This document shows positions 1-17,071 of a stretch of 40,000 nucleotides of DNA, piece by piece. Source of the DNA: Dictyostelium firmibasis. Its lineage: Eukaryota > Evosea > Eumycetozoa > Dictyosteliales > Dictyosteliaceae. The stretch spans positions 1,795,001 through 1,835,000 of the forward strand of contig CM069768.1 of assembly GCA_036169595.1 (NCBI GenBank). Direction: 5' to 3'. The position numbers and the translations under genes were made by a program. The stretch's first letter is position 1. Every line of letters begins with the position of its first letter. The notes beneath the pieces are model-generated. The model had not been told where the DNA came from, made no database searches, and was given only the letters and a program-made list of their open reading frames with translations.

Positions 1-1731
<1,731 letters not shown>

Positions 1732-1874
1732 AAAAAAATAAAAATAAAACGCTTTTTAAAAATAAAATTAATATATATAAATTCAAAATTTAATTTATTC
1801 ATCAATCATTATTTTTTTTAGAGAGTATTCGAGTAATTTTAATTTTGTGAGAAGTAATATTTATAAAAATTATT

Positions 1875-4757
<2,883 letters not shown>

Positions 4758-5103
4758 TTTATTTAACGATAATAAAATTGAAAAAAATACTATATAAACA
4801 AATATATTATTTATATTACTTATTTATTAGTTTAAATAACAATGAAAATCTAACTTTTTTTTTTTTTTTAAAAAAAAACTTTTTTTTTTACAGTAAAACT
4901 CATTTTTCTTTTAAAAATGATTTTTTTTTTTTAATAAAATCTGAAATAGAGAAAAAAAACAGAATCAAAAAACCAAATAAAACTTTTTTTTTTTTTTTTT
5001 TTATTGATCAAATACAATTTAAGTTTTAAAATAAATACAATTTTCTTTTTTTAACATCAAAATTTACACTTTAAAAAATCCATTGCTTGTTATTAAATTT
5101 TTT
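4758..5103. other. Intergenic, AT-rich
   Basis: Lies between two minus-strand genes. It holds only A/T homopolymer runs, expected to contain the promoter of the SAP-motif gene and the 3' end of the lipoxygenase-like gene. No gene is seen. Confidence 0.7.
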
Positions 5104-5999
5104 TTAAATATTTGGAGACATAATTAAAGAACCTATTGAAATGGCTGGATTTATTTTATGAGCATATTTCCAAATTTTATTTTGTAATAATTCAGGGCCA
5201 CCAAATTCAATATCCAAGATTGGATATTGTCTAACATAAGGTGAAGGATATTGAACACCAGCCTCAATAGCATTACCAAGGTTTTCATAGTATTGAATAT
5301 CTTTTTTAGAAGTTGCACCATCTTCATTGAAAATGATAGCTTTTGCTTCCTCATCCCAGGCTTTCCAATGAATATATGCATGTGAAAAAACAGCTTGATA
5401 AATGATATATATTGAACAATCTCTTAGATCTTGTATTGAATTAATTTCATTTTCATTTCTATCTTGATTTAAACTATGATCGGTTAAATCCTTTGAAACC
5501 AATTCAATTTCATTCCAATATTTTATAACTTCATCTTTATTCTCTGAAAACCATTCATCTACATATTCAGTAATTGCATTCCAAATTGCTTGATCAGCAA
5601 TATCATAAACATGACCTTTTATTGTATCTTTTATTGGTGTTGGTTTCCATCTATAACTTACCTCTTTAAATTTCTTTTGTAACATTTGAATTTGACCTTC
5701 ATAGGTGAATGCTGCAGCTTGAGTAACTACACCATCAATCATTGGTCTAACAACTAACCAATTATTAAATATTACTCCATCGAAATGAGGATAAAGTAAT
5801 TGTTTTATTGGATTATTTACTATGTTTCTATAAAATGCCATATTAAACATTTCCACAATAAAATGCACACCAACATGTCCCCAATTTATATTATAATTAA
5901 ATTCAACCATCATATATTTAACCTTTAATTCATTCCATTCTTTTGAACCATCTGCTTGTTGAACTATCATTAAATCATTATCATTAACAGTAAAATTAC

Positions 6000-6035
<36 letters not shown>

Positions 6036-6775
6036 TTTGATAGGCAATTGATTTTATAACTAATTCACCATCATTTTCAAGTTTAAATCTACAAGATGTC
6101 TTTTTTGGAAACCAAATATCAGGTTTAATTTCATAATCTGATAAATCCAATTTGAGTTCATAATTCCATTCACCATAGTTATTTTCTTTACAACTATCAA
6201 CTTTGATAAAGTCATTGTATGGCCTATTACATCCGTTTAATCTTCTAGAGGTGAAGAGTTGATCAGAGATAACAGCATTGTAAATTCCATTCTCTGCTGA
6301 TCTAGTTTGGATATTTGGTGGTAACATTTCCATTGAATTCTTTTCACCACGTAATAACCAATATACTATAACAAATGCCACTATGATTTCATTGAATTCG
6401 TCGTGGTGTACAAAACTATCGGATGGCATTGCAAATTTTGGTATCTTTAAATCTGGATCAAACACTGGTAATCTATCCCAATATCTTAATCCAAACTTGT
6501 CAATTGGTTTTAAATTAACTTCAAATTCAATATTACCTATAACCTTATCTGTCATCATTTGTATAATTTCTTCTTTATATTTAACATTCTTTTCCTCCAT
6601 TGAATTACCAATATATTCTTTATTAATATTAATACTAATTATTGATTCCACTGAATTAAATAAAATTTTATTTTCTTTAATAATTTTAATATTAATTGTA
6701 ATTCCTTCATTTCCAATTTTTTCCATTAAACTAATAATTTTATTTTAAAAAAAAATATTTTAAAATTAAAATGAG

Positions 6776-6808
<33 letters not shown>

Positions 6809-7236
6809 ACAATTCCATTTTTTGATCATCAATCCAACTTGAATTAAATGCTTTAATTCTTGATTCTGAAATTTGAGGTGTTGTATTTGATCCTTCAACT
6901 TGAACTTCAATATGAAAATTTAATGGTTCATTAAATATTGTTCTATTAACTTTTTTTTTTTAAAAAAAATTTATTAATTAATTTTTATTTTTTATTTTTT
7001 ATTTTTTTTTTTTAAAAAAAAAAAAATTAAATAATAATTTTAAAACTATAATAAATAATATTACTTTTTATTGTTGCTATCATTGGCACTAAATTTATTT
7101 GGCCTGATTTTTTATTTGAATATAAATCTAATATTTCTTTTCTTGTGGCTTTTCTTGCTTGCTTGTCTGAAAAGCTAATAAGTGATAATAAAAAATCCCT
7201 TGAGACTTTATTAATTTTATTATTTATAAACTCCAT
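5104..7236 (-). CDS. Lipoxygenase-like protein (three exons, 645 aa)
   Basis: Model: complement(join(5104..6730,6811..6949,7065..7236)); introns of 80 and 115 nt start GTATGT and GTAATA, both junctions keep the frame, and the product is 645 residues, close to animal lipoxygenases. Lipoxygenases oxygenate polyunsaturated fatty acids at a non-haem iron. Family marks: SDQLFTSRRLNGCNR (residues about 259-273) matches the SDEQFAREMLAGVNP-type motif; the iron helix region WNELKVK...NWGHVGVHF (369-394); LLYPHF (415-420); IWNAITEYVDEW; SHAYIHW (553-559); and a C-terminal Ile, the usual last ligand. By ungapped comparison with soybean LOX-1, recalled from memory, the first ligand His is replaced by Asn384; His389, His554, His558 and Ile645 could fill the other positions. 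The segment after the second motif is short. Catalysis is therefore uncertain. A poly-Asn insert lies near residues 337-347. No signal peptide is evident. Confidence 0.75.
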
Positions 7237-7726
7237 TTTTACTTCCTTTCTTTCTTTTTTTTTTTTTTTTTTTTTTTGTTATGTGCGAATAATTGATTGA
7301 GTGTAGATATAATTTTTTTGATTTTTTTTTTTTTTTTAATTTTGGGTTTTTTTTATTTTAATTTTTTTTTTTTTCTTTTTTTTTTTTTCCTTTTTTTTTA
7401 TTTTCCTTTTTTTTATTTTCACCCAAATTTATAATCTACAGTTGTAGAAAATGTTATACCTATTTTTATTTATAAATAAATAGCTTGTTTTGTGTAAATA
7501 CTTTTCTTTATTGGTTTTCAAAATGGTTACCCCTTTTTTTTTAAAAAAATAATATTTTTTTTATTTTTTTTTTTTTTTTTTTAATTATTATTTTTTTAAT
7601 TTTTATTTTAATTTTTTTTAATTAAAAAAAAAAAAAAAAAGTGTGTTTATGAGAAAAAAAAAAAGTTAAAAATTAAATTATTTTTAATCATTGTTTGAAT
7701 CCATCAATAAAATTAATTCATTGTAA
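7237..7726. other. Divergent promoter region, AT-rich
   Basis: Separates the start codons of the lipoxygenase-like gene and the Nramp gene. Mostly T- and A-runs. The only complex stretch is about 7418-7530, with CACCCAAATTT and the small inverted repeat CTACAgtTGTAG. No gene is seen. Confidence 0.7.
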
Positions 7727-9688
<1,962 letters not shown>

Positions 9689-9810
9689 TTTTAAATAAAA
9701 AATATATTGGGCAATTAAGATTTTTTTTTTTTTTTTTTTGATGTGAAATAATAATTTATTATTTAATTTTAACAAGGATGTAATGTTAATTTTTTTTATA
9801 AAAAATTGAT

Positions 9811-10171
9811 TTAATTGCAACCACATGAATTTCCTGTTGAAAATGATGGATTCATTGCAAGTGATGCATCAACCATAATAGTAACTGGGATTTGAGTGAC
9901 CATACCAGTTCCTTGGTTTGCAACATTTCCAATTAATCCCATTGGGTTGGCACTACCACCACATTCACCACATGAAATTCTGTTATTACCGAATGAAATT
10001 GATGAATTTCTACCAGATCCAATTGATGAGGATGAGGATGATTTAATATTACCGATTTTAGAAATTGAAGCTTTTAAAATTAAAAAAAAAAAATTATTAT
10101 TAGTTTTGGTTAGAAAAATAAATTTATTTGAAGTCTTTTAAAAAAAAAATAATAATACCAATGAGAGTCAT
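9811..10171 (-). CDS. HssA/B-like mini-protein A (90 aa)
   Basis: Model: complement(join(9811..10070,10159..10171)). The first exon is 13 nt, ATGACTCTCATTG, then an 88-nt intron (GTATTA...AAAAG); the junction codon is G|CT (Ala). Product MTLIASISKIGN..., with Ser runs, CGECGG in the middle and the family's SCGCN end. HssA/B-like proteins are a large Dictyostelid family of small Ser/Gly/Cys-rich proteins, many of them developmentally expressed; their molecular role is unknown to me. It is closely similar to copy D at 16035 (SISKIGNIKSSSSSSIGSG and ANxGTGMVTQIPV in both). A TATAAATAG box followed by a T-run lies 61-69 nt upstream of the ATG. The 3' end faces the Nramp gene. Confidence 0.88.
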
Positions 10172-10644
10172 TTTAATTTAAGTTTTTGTTTTTCTGATTT
10201 TTTTTTGATATTTAAAAAAAAAAAAAAAATTCTATTTATACATTTTTTCATCTTTTTAAAATAATTATTAAAAAAATAATAAAAATATATTTGTAGTTGG
10301 AGTAAAAAAAAAAATAGTAAAAAAATCAAAATAGTGGTAAAAATTAAGATTACCCCATTAATTAATTTATTATAATGTAATGTTTTAATCAATCAATCAA
10401 TCAATAAAAAAAAAAAATAATAATTGATACCTAAACTATAATTTTTTTAATTTTTTTATTTTTTTTAATATTTTTTTTTTTTATTTCTTTTTTTCTTTAT
10501 TAGAATAAATTAAATAATAATACTTTTTTTTGGTAAAATTGTAATTATTCATGGTTATGATAATATTAAAATAAAAAAAAAATTAAGAAATTATTTTAAA
10601 ATTATAATTTTTATTTAATTTTTTAATTTTTAATTTTTTTTATT
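10172..10644. other. Intergenic between HssA/B-like A and B
   Basis: Apart from the TATA box of gene A, only A/T-rich sequence and a short CAAT tandem repeat near 10390-10405 are seen. No gene is recognised. Confidence 0.65.
10232..10240 (-). promoter_or_regulatory. TATA box of HssA/B-like gene A
   Basis: TATAAATAG on the minus strand, followed toward the gene by a long T-run. This is the usual Dictyostelium core-promoter layout, 61-69 nt before the ATG. Confidence 0.6.
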
Positions 10645-10984
10645 TTATTCGCAACCACATATATATATTGTTTCACCAGTTGCAGAAACAGCTGGATGAT
10701 AAACAGCATGTTTTGTGTTATTTCCTGACAAACCACCCAATATATTACCCAATAAATTTCCTCCTAATAATCCAGATCCAGAGTTTATATCACATGTTAT
10801 TTTATTTATTGAATATATTGATGAGCTATTTATATTTGATATTGATCCAACATTTGATATTTTTTTTGGGTTACCTATTTTTGTAATTGATCCTAATTGA
10901 CAAAATTTTATAATAAATATAAAATTAATTTTTTGTTTTATTTTTTTTAGTTTAGATTTATAAATAATTACCAACTATTGTCAT
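10645..10984 (-). CDS. HssA/B-like mini-protein B, diverged (86 aa)
   Basis: Model: complement(join(10645..10892,10972..10984)). First exon ATGACAATAGTTG (13 nt), 79-nt intron GTAATT...AATTAG, junction codon G|GA. The product begins MTIVGSITKIGNPKK. It has a Gly/Leu block (LLGGNLLGNILGGLSG) and ends ICGCE. It lacks the central CGECGG motif of copies A and D, so it is the most diverged intact member. A TATAAAAT box lies at 11065-11072, about 80 nt before the ATG. The first exon and intron phase decide the start; the longer open frame running through the intron is not used. Confidence 0.78.
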
Positions 10985-11594
10985 TTTTTATATTTAATTT
11001 TATTTATTTTTTTTCAAAATTTTATTATAAAAAACAAAACACCTAATTTTTTTTTATTGAATTTATTTTATACCAAAAAAAATAAAAAAAACAATTCTTT
11101 GAGAAATTATTTTAATTAAATTTTAAAATAAATTATTGTATTATTATGAAAAGATTTTCAAAAAAAAATAAAATTTTAAAACTTTGAAAATAAAACAGGT
11201 GGATAAAAGGTTACATCTATCAATAATTTAATTAATTATTTTTACAAATCCACAAAAGGAAATATAAATATAATTTACTTTCATTTTTATTCAATTTAAA
11301 AAAAATAAAAACAATTATTTCTTTTTTCAAACACTTTACCACTTTTGTAAAAAAAATTAATATTTTAACACTATTTTTCACACACACAATTTGGTATTAT
11401 GAAATATTAAAAAAAATGAGGAATTTATATCAAATTTTTAAAATTTTAATCATTAATATTATATTTTCAATTATATTGAAAATTGAGATAAGTCAAACCA
11501 TTTAGATAATAGAAACCAACATTATCTAAATATTTTGAATGTATTGTTATATTTATTAAAGGAAATTTTTGAATCTCTATTAGCCTAAACCACC
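10985..11594. other. Intergenic upstream of HssA/B-like B
   Basis: Contains the TATA box of gene B (11065-11072, minus strand), a (CA)-rich element CACACACACAATT at 11379-11391, and otherwise AT-rich DNA. No open gene is recognised. Confidence 0.6.
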
Positions 11595-11800
11595 TTATAA
11601 TTTTACTAGTTCCAAAAAACCACCAGCATTTAAATCAAAATTTATTGAAACTAAACCACTAGAAATATAGTTATAATTAAATTTTAAATCTTTTGTAGTT
11701 TGTGAAATGGAAAAAACTGATGATTTTTTTGAAATTGATGCTTAAATTATTTATTTTTTTTATTTAAATTTATTAATTACTACATACTAATAATTGTCAT
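11595..11800 (-). pseudogene. Decayed or minimal HssA/B-like gene (52 codons)
   Basis: Same architecture as its neighbours: ATGACAATTATTA (13 nt, 11788-11800), a very short 47-nt intron GTATGT...TTTAAG, then an open second exon 11595-11740. The product starts MTIITSISKKSS, clearly parallel to MTIIASISKIGN, and includes SSGL and AGGFL. It stops early. Beyond the stop the frame would read GGLG before two further stops, echoing the Gly/Leu block of intact copies, and no Cys-Gly-Cys end is found. No TATA box is obvious upstream. I read this as a truncated family member, although the intact splice signals leave a minimal expressed gene possible. Confidence 0.55.
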
Positions 11801-12214
11801 TTTTAAAGTTTTTAAATTATATTAATTTCAATTATTTTGAATTAAATTAAAATGATTTTTAATATTTAAATTTAAATTTTTGTTGAATAATAAATTCAAT
11901 ATTTTTCCCAAAATAGAAAAAGAAAAATAAATGCCAAACATCTCGAATGATTTGATTGTTATTAATAAAAAAACTCATTGAAATATCTTGTAAATTGTTT
12001 ATTAATTAATAAAATCAATTTATATAAAAAAAATTATTTACCTATTAGTTTCATAATTTTTTTTTTTTTTTAAAATATAATAATTTTTTTCTTCAAATAA
12101 AAATTGATAAATATTGTAAATTTTTGTAATAAATGATGAAAAAAGTAATGTTATAATTTTATTTTAATGTTAAATTATTAATTGTAATTTTTTTACAATT
12201 GTCTAGATGTAATT
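11801..12214. other. Intergenic between the decayed copy and HssA/B-like C
   Basis: AT-rich DNA with scattered non-repetitive stretches (for example about 11920-12000). No gene or clear element is recognised. Confidence 0.6.
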
Positions 12215-12545
12215 TTAATTACATCCGCATGAACCTCCATTCATTGGTACCATTGTTGATGAACCACCATTGTTTCCAGCTCCAACATTAATTCCAACAT
12301 TTGCATTTGGACCACTACCACCTAAAACATTTCCTAATAAACCACCAAGAAGACCTTTGTTTCCACCTAAAACGTTTCCTAATAAACCACCAGATGAAGA
12401 ACCTGAACTTCCTCCACATGAAATACTATTTGATCCAAATTTTGATGCAGCTGTAACAGTAGAAACTGAACCAGTTGTTGATTGTTTTGGGTTTGATAAA
12501 GTAATGATTGATGCTTTAACAAAAATAAAAATTAATAATTGAAAC

Positions 12546-12595
<50 letters not shown>

Positions 12596-12612
12596 CTACC
12601 AATGATTGTCAT
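12215..12612 (-). CDS. HssA/B-like mini-protein C (103 aa)
   Basis: Model: complement(join(12215..12513,12600..12612)). First exon ATGACAATCATTG, 86-nt intron starting GTAGGT, junction codon G|CA (Ala). Product MTIIASIITLSNPKQ..., SISCGGSSGSSSGG, two copies of a GLLGNVLGG unit, an NxGxNxG stretch and the family end GGSCGCN. It is the longest of the five copies because of the duplicated Gly/Leu unit. Upstream are TATAAAAG (12685-12692) and a CA/TG-rich tract (12914-12936). It lies just downstream of the PPR-like gene on the same strand. Confidence 0.88.
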
Positions 12613-12684
12613 TTTTTTATTATTTGATTTTTAATTTAAGAATATTTAATGTTTTTGATTATCAAATGAAATAATTTTATTTTT

Positions 12685-12692
12685 CTTTTATA
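12685..12692 (-). promoter_or_regulatory. TATA box of HssA/B-like gene C
   Basis: TATAAAAG on the minus strand, 73-80 nt before the ATG of gene C. The same octamer is found before gene E at 16965-16972. Confidence 0.55.
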
Positions 12693-12695
12693 CTT

Positions 12696-12736
<41 letters not shown>

Positions 12737-13003
12737 AAATTTGAACTGAATGCACAAACAAATGAAAATAATTAAAAAAAAGTACCAAAGATATGTAAAT
12801 ACCAGCAATTATAAAATTATTTTTTTAAACCATGAAAAAATAAAATTAAAAATACTATTTTAATCCAACCCCCTTTATAAAACAATTGTTGCTTTTTTAT
12901 AAAAATATATTCTAAACACACACACAAACACATAAATTTGTAAAAAAATAATTATACATTTTAAAAAAATGTTGAGGATAATTTTAAAATTAATATTATC
13001 GAA

Positions 13004-13240
13004 TTATTTTATTAATTGTTTAAATAATTTGAATTCGGTTGGTGATGGTTTAATATTAAAGTTATTTTTTAATACGAGTAATCTTGAGAAAATGAAATCA
13101 ATGGAATCTTTATCTAACTTTGTAATTAAACTTTCATCTTTTAAATAATTTAAAACTTGAATTAAATTATCCAACATATTGGTGTAACTGGTTTTAATAT
13201 CTTTATTATTGTTAGTAACATCATTACTATTGTTACTTTC

Positions 13241-13287
<47 letters not shown>

Positions 13288-15154
13288 CTTGTTCTTGTTG
13301 CATAAATTTCATATGTTGATCTTGTTTAAATTTATTATCCAATAAATAACCATATATAATTAAATCTAGAGTTGGTTTATCGAATAAATCTTCACCTTTT
13401 CCATTACCAATAATATTATTATTATCTTTTATAAAAGAAATTAAACTACTAGAAGGATAATTATAATAAGCCATCGTATAGAGTAATACTGATTGATTCA
13501 TTATTTTACTTTGTGCACCATTAACAGAGGTAGGTAACATTTTATAATATTTAATTGATTGATCGATTTTATTTAGTCTTGATAGACCAAATATTAATTG
13601 ATTTAAAATAAATGTATTCAATTTAAATGACCATTTCTTTTTCAAAGTGTTTAATGATTGTAATGAACTTTCGATATCCTTGTTTATTATTAATTCGAAA
13701 TAATTGATTGCTAAAAATGTTTGACTATTACCTTTGAATTCAATGTTTTTCTTTTGTTTCTTTTGGTTTGTTGCTGTTGTTGTTAAATAATTTTGAGAAT
13801 TTAAACTTTCTTGATTAACAATTTTTCCTTGATAGGCTTGTAATTTTAATTTTGAGTTAAACATTTCTAAATCCAATACAACACCTTCATTCTCCATGAA
13901 ATCCTCTATATTCTCGGCAAATTCAATATAACCATTTTTATAACAATGAATTAAAATCGATTTAAACATTTCAATATTTCTAACTGGTAAACTTTTTAAT
14001 TCATCTTCTTCTGCCAATTTATCATAGAATACCTTATCTTCTTTTGATAAATTTTTGTTCTCCTTATTTTCTTCTTCTTCATTTTCTTCTTCATTTATTT
14101 TATTAATTTCATTTTCGTTTGATTCAATTTGTTGTGATTGTAATTCTGGTTGTGGTAAATTATTTTCTTTCTCTTTTAAATATAGTTCTTTTTTCTTTTT
14201 TATTCTTTCCATTTGAAATTCATTCATTTGTTTTTCATTAAATGAATTAAATTTAAAGGTTGAAAGGAATTCTGAAGTGACAGAAGAGACTGTTGCATCT
14301 GGTTGACGATTATAATATTCAAAAAAGTAAATGAAAACATCTGGATAAAAATCTTGAAAGAATGATTGCATGTTTGATGCTAACATTTCAGCAGAATGAA
14401 TTTGATCCAATTCTAAGAAAACTCTAATCATTTCACTAAAATCTAAAGGGTCAATTTCGAAATTAAATTCTGAATTCTCTAAAAGTAGAAAGAATTTCCA
14501 AAGTTTTGATTTCTTTTTCATATATTCAAAAGTGTATCTATAAACTAAATTTCCTTGTATAAATTGATCTTGATAATAATCTCTTGCCATAGCAATGATT
14601 TCATAAAAGTTTTCTTCGTCTACAAATTTTTCAATATTCTCGATATCGATTTTTTTTAAAATTAAACAATCTAAATTATTATAAATCATTGGGTAATTAG
14701 ATTTGAATAAATTATTTTTTAAATAAATTTGAAATGAATGTAAATGTAAATCAATTCTTTCTTTAAATGTCAAAGGTTCTTTTTGATCTTTAAATTTTTT
14801 AATCACTTTTTCTAATAGACTATTATTTTCAAATGATTTCTCAAATGGTTCAAATTTATTTCTACCAACCAATGATAGAGTTTGAGATTTTATTTTATTT
14901 AATGATCTTGTTCTTATTAAAGATTCTTGATATGATCTCCTTCTATTAAAAAGTTTTAAACGATATTGATTCTTTAAATCTACTTTTATCTTTTCTAAAT
15001 ATTCTTCCTTTATTAAATTAATTTTTTCTTTTCTTTTTTCTAATTTCTCTTTTTCTAATTCCTTTTCTTTATTCTCTTTTTCTTTTTCTAAAAATATATC
15101 ATTCTTTAAATTATTTATACCAAATCCAAGTAATAAATCTTTGGTAGTTTTTTC

Positions 15155-15187
<33 letters not shown>

Positions 15188-15472
15188 TTGTTGTTGTTGT
15201 TGTTGTTGTTGTTCTTGTTTTTTTAATTTTTCTTGTTTTTTTCTTTCAATTTCTTCCTCTTTAATTAATAGATTTTCAATATTTTTTTCGATCTCTCCCA
15301 TTTTTTCTTTACTTTGTTTCAAAAAATTTGTTGATACTTGTTTCTTCAAATTTAACATTGAAGTTGAAAACTTTTTTTGTACATTATTTTTTGTTGAATA
15401 TGACCTTATTGATAAAGGATTTATATTATTTGAATAATTTATTATAAAGGATCTTTTAAATAAATTATTCAT
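13004..15472 (-). CDS. PPR-like helical-repeat protein, probably mitochondrial (822 aa)
   Basis: Single-exon gene. The N-terminus is Arg/Ser-rich without acidic residues and contains RSYSTKN, a typical mitochondrial presequence and cleavage context. A charged Glu/Lys coiled coil with two short polyQ runs (about 50-170) follows. The rest is all-helical with pairs reminiscent of degenerate pentatricopeptide repeats, e.g. MFKSILIHCYKNGYIEFAENI and LNQLIFGLSRLNKIDQSIKYY. Another polyQ run lies near residues 730-750. PPR proteins bind organelle RNA and act in processing, stability or translation of mitochondrial transcripts. The repeats are weak, so a mitoribosome-associated or other helical-repeat role is possible. 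It sits inside the HssA/B-like array. Confidence 0.72.
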
Positions 15473-15743
15473 TTTTTTTTTTTTTACGAATTCACAAAAA
15501 TAAATAAATTAAAAATGAAAAAAATATACAAAAAAAAACTTTTTTTTTCAATATTTTTTTTTCATATTTTTTTTCTTTTTTTTTTTTTTTTACCATTAAT
15601 GTGAATAAGTATCCAAAACTGAAAATAATGGGGTGTACCATTGCAAATCTATAAGGATTTTACAATAGATTTTAAGTCGGGGGGGGGGGGGTGAATAAAA
15701 GATAGATTTAAAAATTGGAATCAAAAGGAATATATATATTTAC

Positions 15744-15779
<36 letters not shown>

Positions 15780-16034
15780 TAAAAAAAAAAAATTATAATA
15801 ATAATAGGTGTGGTAAATAACAATTCAACTATTAATCAAATTAAAAAACTATAATTAAAAGAAATAAATTCAAAGTTTTTATTTTTAATTAATATTTAAC
15901 TAATTAATAACAAATAGTTTTTTTTTTAATTAATAAATTAAATTTAGTATAAATTAAAAATAAAAATTTTATTTATCAACCAAATCAAAAAAAAAGTAAA
16001 ATTAAAAATATAATATCTTTAAATAAATAAAAAA
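15473..16034. other. Divergent intergenic region, PPR-like gene / HssA/B-like D
   Basis: Holds a comparatively GC-rich stretch (15600-15720) with a run of 13 G (15679-15691), a GGTGTGG element (15807-15813) and a TATAAATT box (15948-15955) upstream of gene D. No additional gene is seen. Confidence 0.65.
15807..15821 (+). promoter_or_regulatory. G-box-like element upstream of HssA/B-like D
   Basis: GGTGTGGTAAATAAC, about 215-228 nt before the ATG of gene D. GT-rich G-boxes bound by G-box binding factor are known in Dictyostelium developmental promoters. The assignment is by resemblance only. A similar sequence is present in reverse before gene E (16712-16726) and at 29792-29805. Confidence 0.4.
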
Positions 16035-16111
16035 ATGACAATCATTGGTATAGTATTAAAAAAATATATAGTTTAGTTTTAAAGATAAAAAATATTAATA
16101 TATTAATATAT

Positions 16112-16152
<41 letters not shown>

Positions 16153-16415
16153 CATCAATCTCAAAAATCGGTAACATTAAATCATCATCTTCATCATCAA
16201 TTGGATCAGGTAAAAGCTCAGCTGCTTCCTTTGGTAATAGTAGAATTGCTTGTGGTGAATGTGGAGGAAATGGATTATTAGGAAGTGTTGCCAATTCTGG
16301 TACTGGTATGGTTACTCAAATCCCAGTAAATCTTATATTGGATGTAAATGCAAATGCAAATCTCAATCCATCAATGTCTGCTGTACCATCAGGAAACTCA
16401 TGTGGTTGTAATTAA
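16035..16415 (+). CDS. HssA/B-like mini-protein D (91 aa)
   Basis: Model: join(16035..16047,16153..16415). First exon ATGACAATCATTG, 105-nt intron (GTATAG... long A-run then AG), junction codon G|CA. The product starts MTIIASISKIGN, contains a Ser6 run, ACGECGGNGLLG, GTGMVTQIPV, and ends SCGCN. It is the near-twin of copy A, which lies about 6 kb away in the opposite orientation. The acceptor directly follows about 33 A, which is unusual, yet the phase is exact and matches all sister copies. A TATAAATT box is found 80-87 nt upstream. Confidence 0.88.
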
Positions 16416-17071
16416 AAAAATGAAAATTGCAACTTTATTAATATTTATCATTTCTTTAAAATTAATAATAAATCAACTATCCCCCTTTTTTTTTTTTTTT
16501 TTATGTTTACACATAAAACTTTTTTAGTTTTTTTCCATTTATTTAAATTTTTTTTTATTTTCCTTTTTTTCAAATTTTAATTCATAGAATATTTAAAAAT
16601 TTTTATTTAATACTCAATATTATTTTTTTTTATTTTTTTTTTTGTAATTTTATTCAGAAAATAAAAAATTTACCAATCCCACCCACATTATCACTATCAC
16701 TAAAATAATTTAACCCACACCTATTTACTAATTTTATTTTTTTTTTTATTTTCTCCCCATTTTTTATTTTTAGTATATTTTTTACTACCACCAATTTTTT
16801 ATTACCATTTTTATAAATGGTGATGAAAAGTATTAGAAAATTAGCAATTACACCAAAACTTTGAAAAAAAACAATTAAGATAATTAAACTATTATATTAT
16901 TTTTAATATGAATCGGATTTTAATAAATATATTGTTTTTTTTTTTTTTTTTTTTTTTTTTTTAGTATAAAAGAATTTAATTTATTTTCATTTTTATTTCA
17001 TCCAATCAAAAAATATTAATAGTACTACTAATACATTTTATAAAATTATCTTTGTAACTTTTAAAAAAAAA
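16416..17071. other. Intergenic between HssA/B-like D and E
   Basis: Contains CA-rich elements (about 16678-16726, including AACCCACACCTATTT at 16712-16726), a small hairpin ACCATTT-ttat-AAATGGT (16804-16821), and the TATAAAAG box of gene E at 16965-16972 directly after a T-run. No gene is recognised. Confidence 0.65.
16965..16972 (+). promoter_or_regulatory. TATA box of HssA/B-like gene E
   Basis: TATAAAAG, 100-107 nt before the ATG of gene E and identical to the box before gene C. Confidence 0.55.

Noticed and set aside
4778-5029. 83-codon open frame rich in Phe and Lys
   Set aside because: Entirely T- and A-run DNA in an intergenic region.
10645-10974. Longer single-exon reading of HssA/B-like B starting inside the intron
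   Set aside because: The 13-nt first exon and phase are shared by every sister copy, while the intron-derived start sequence is found in none.
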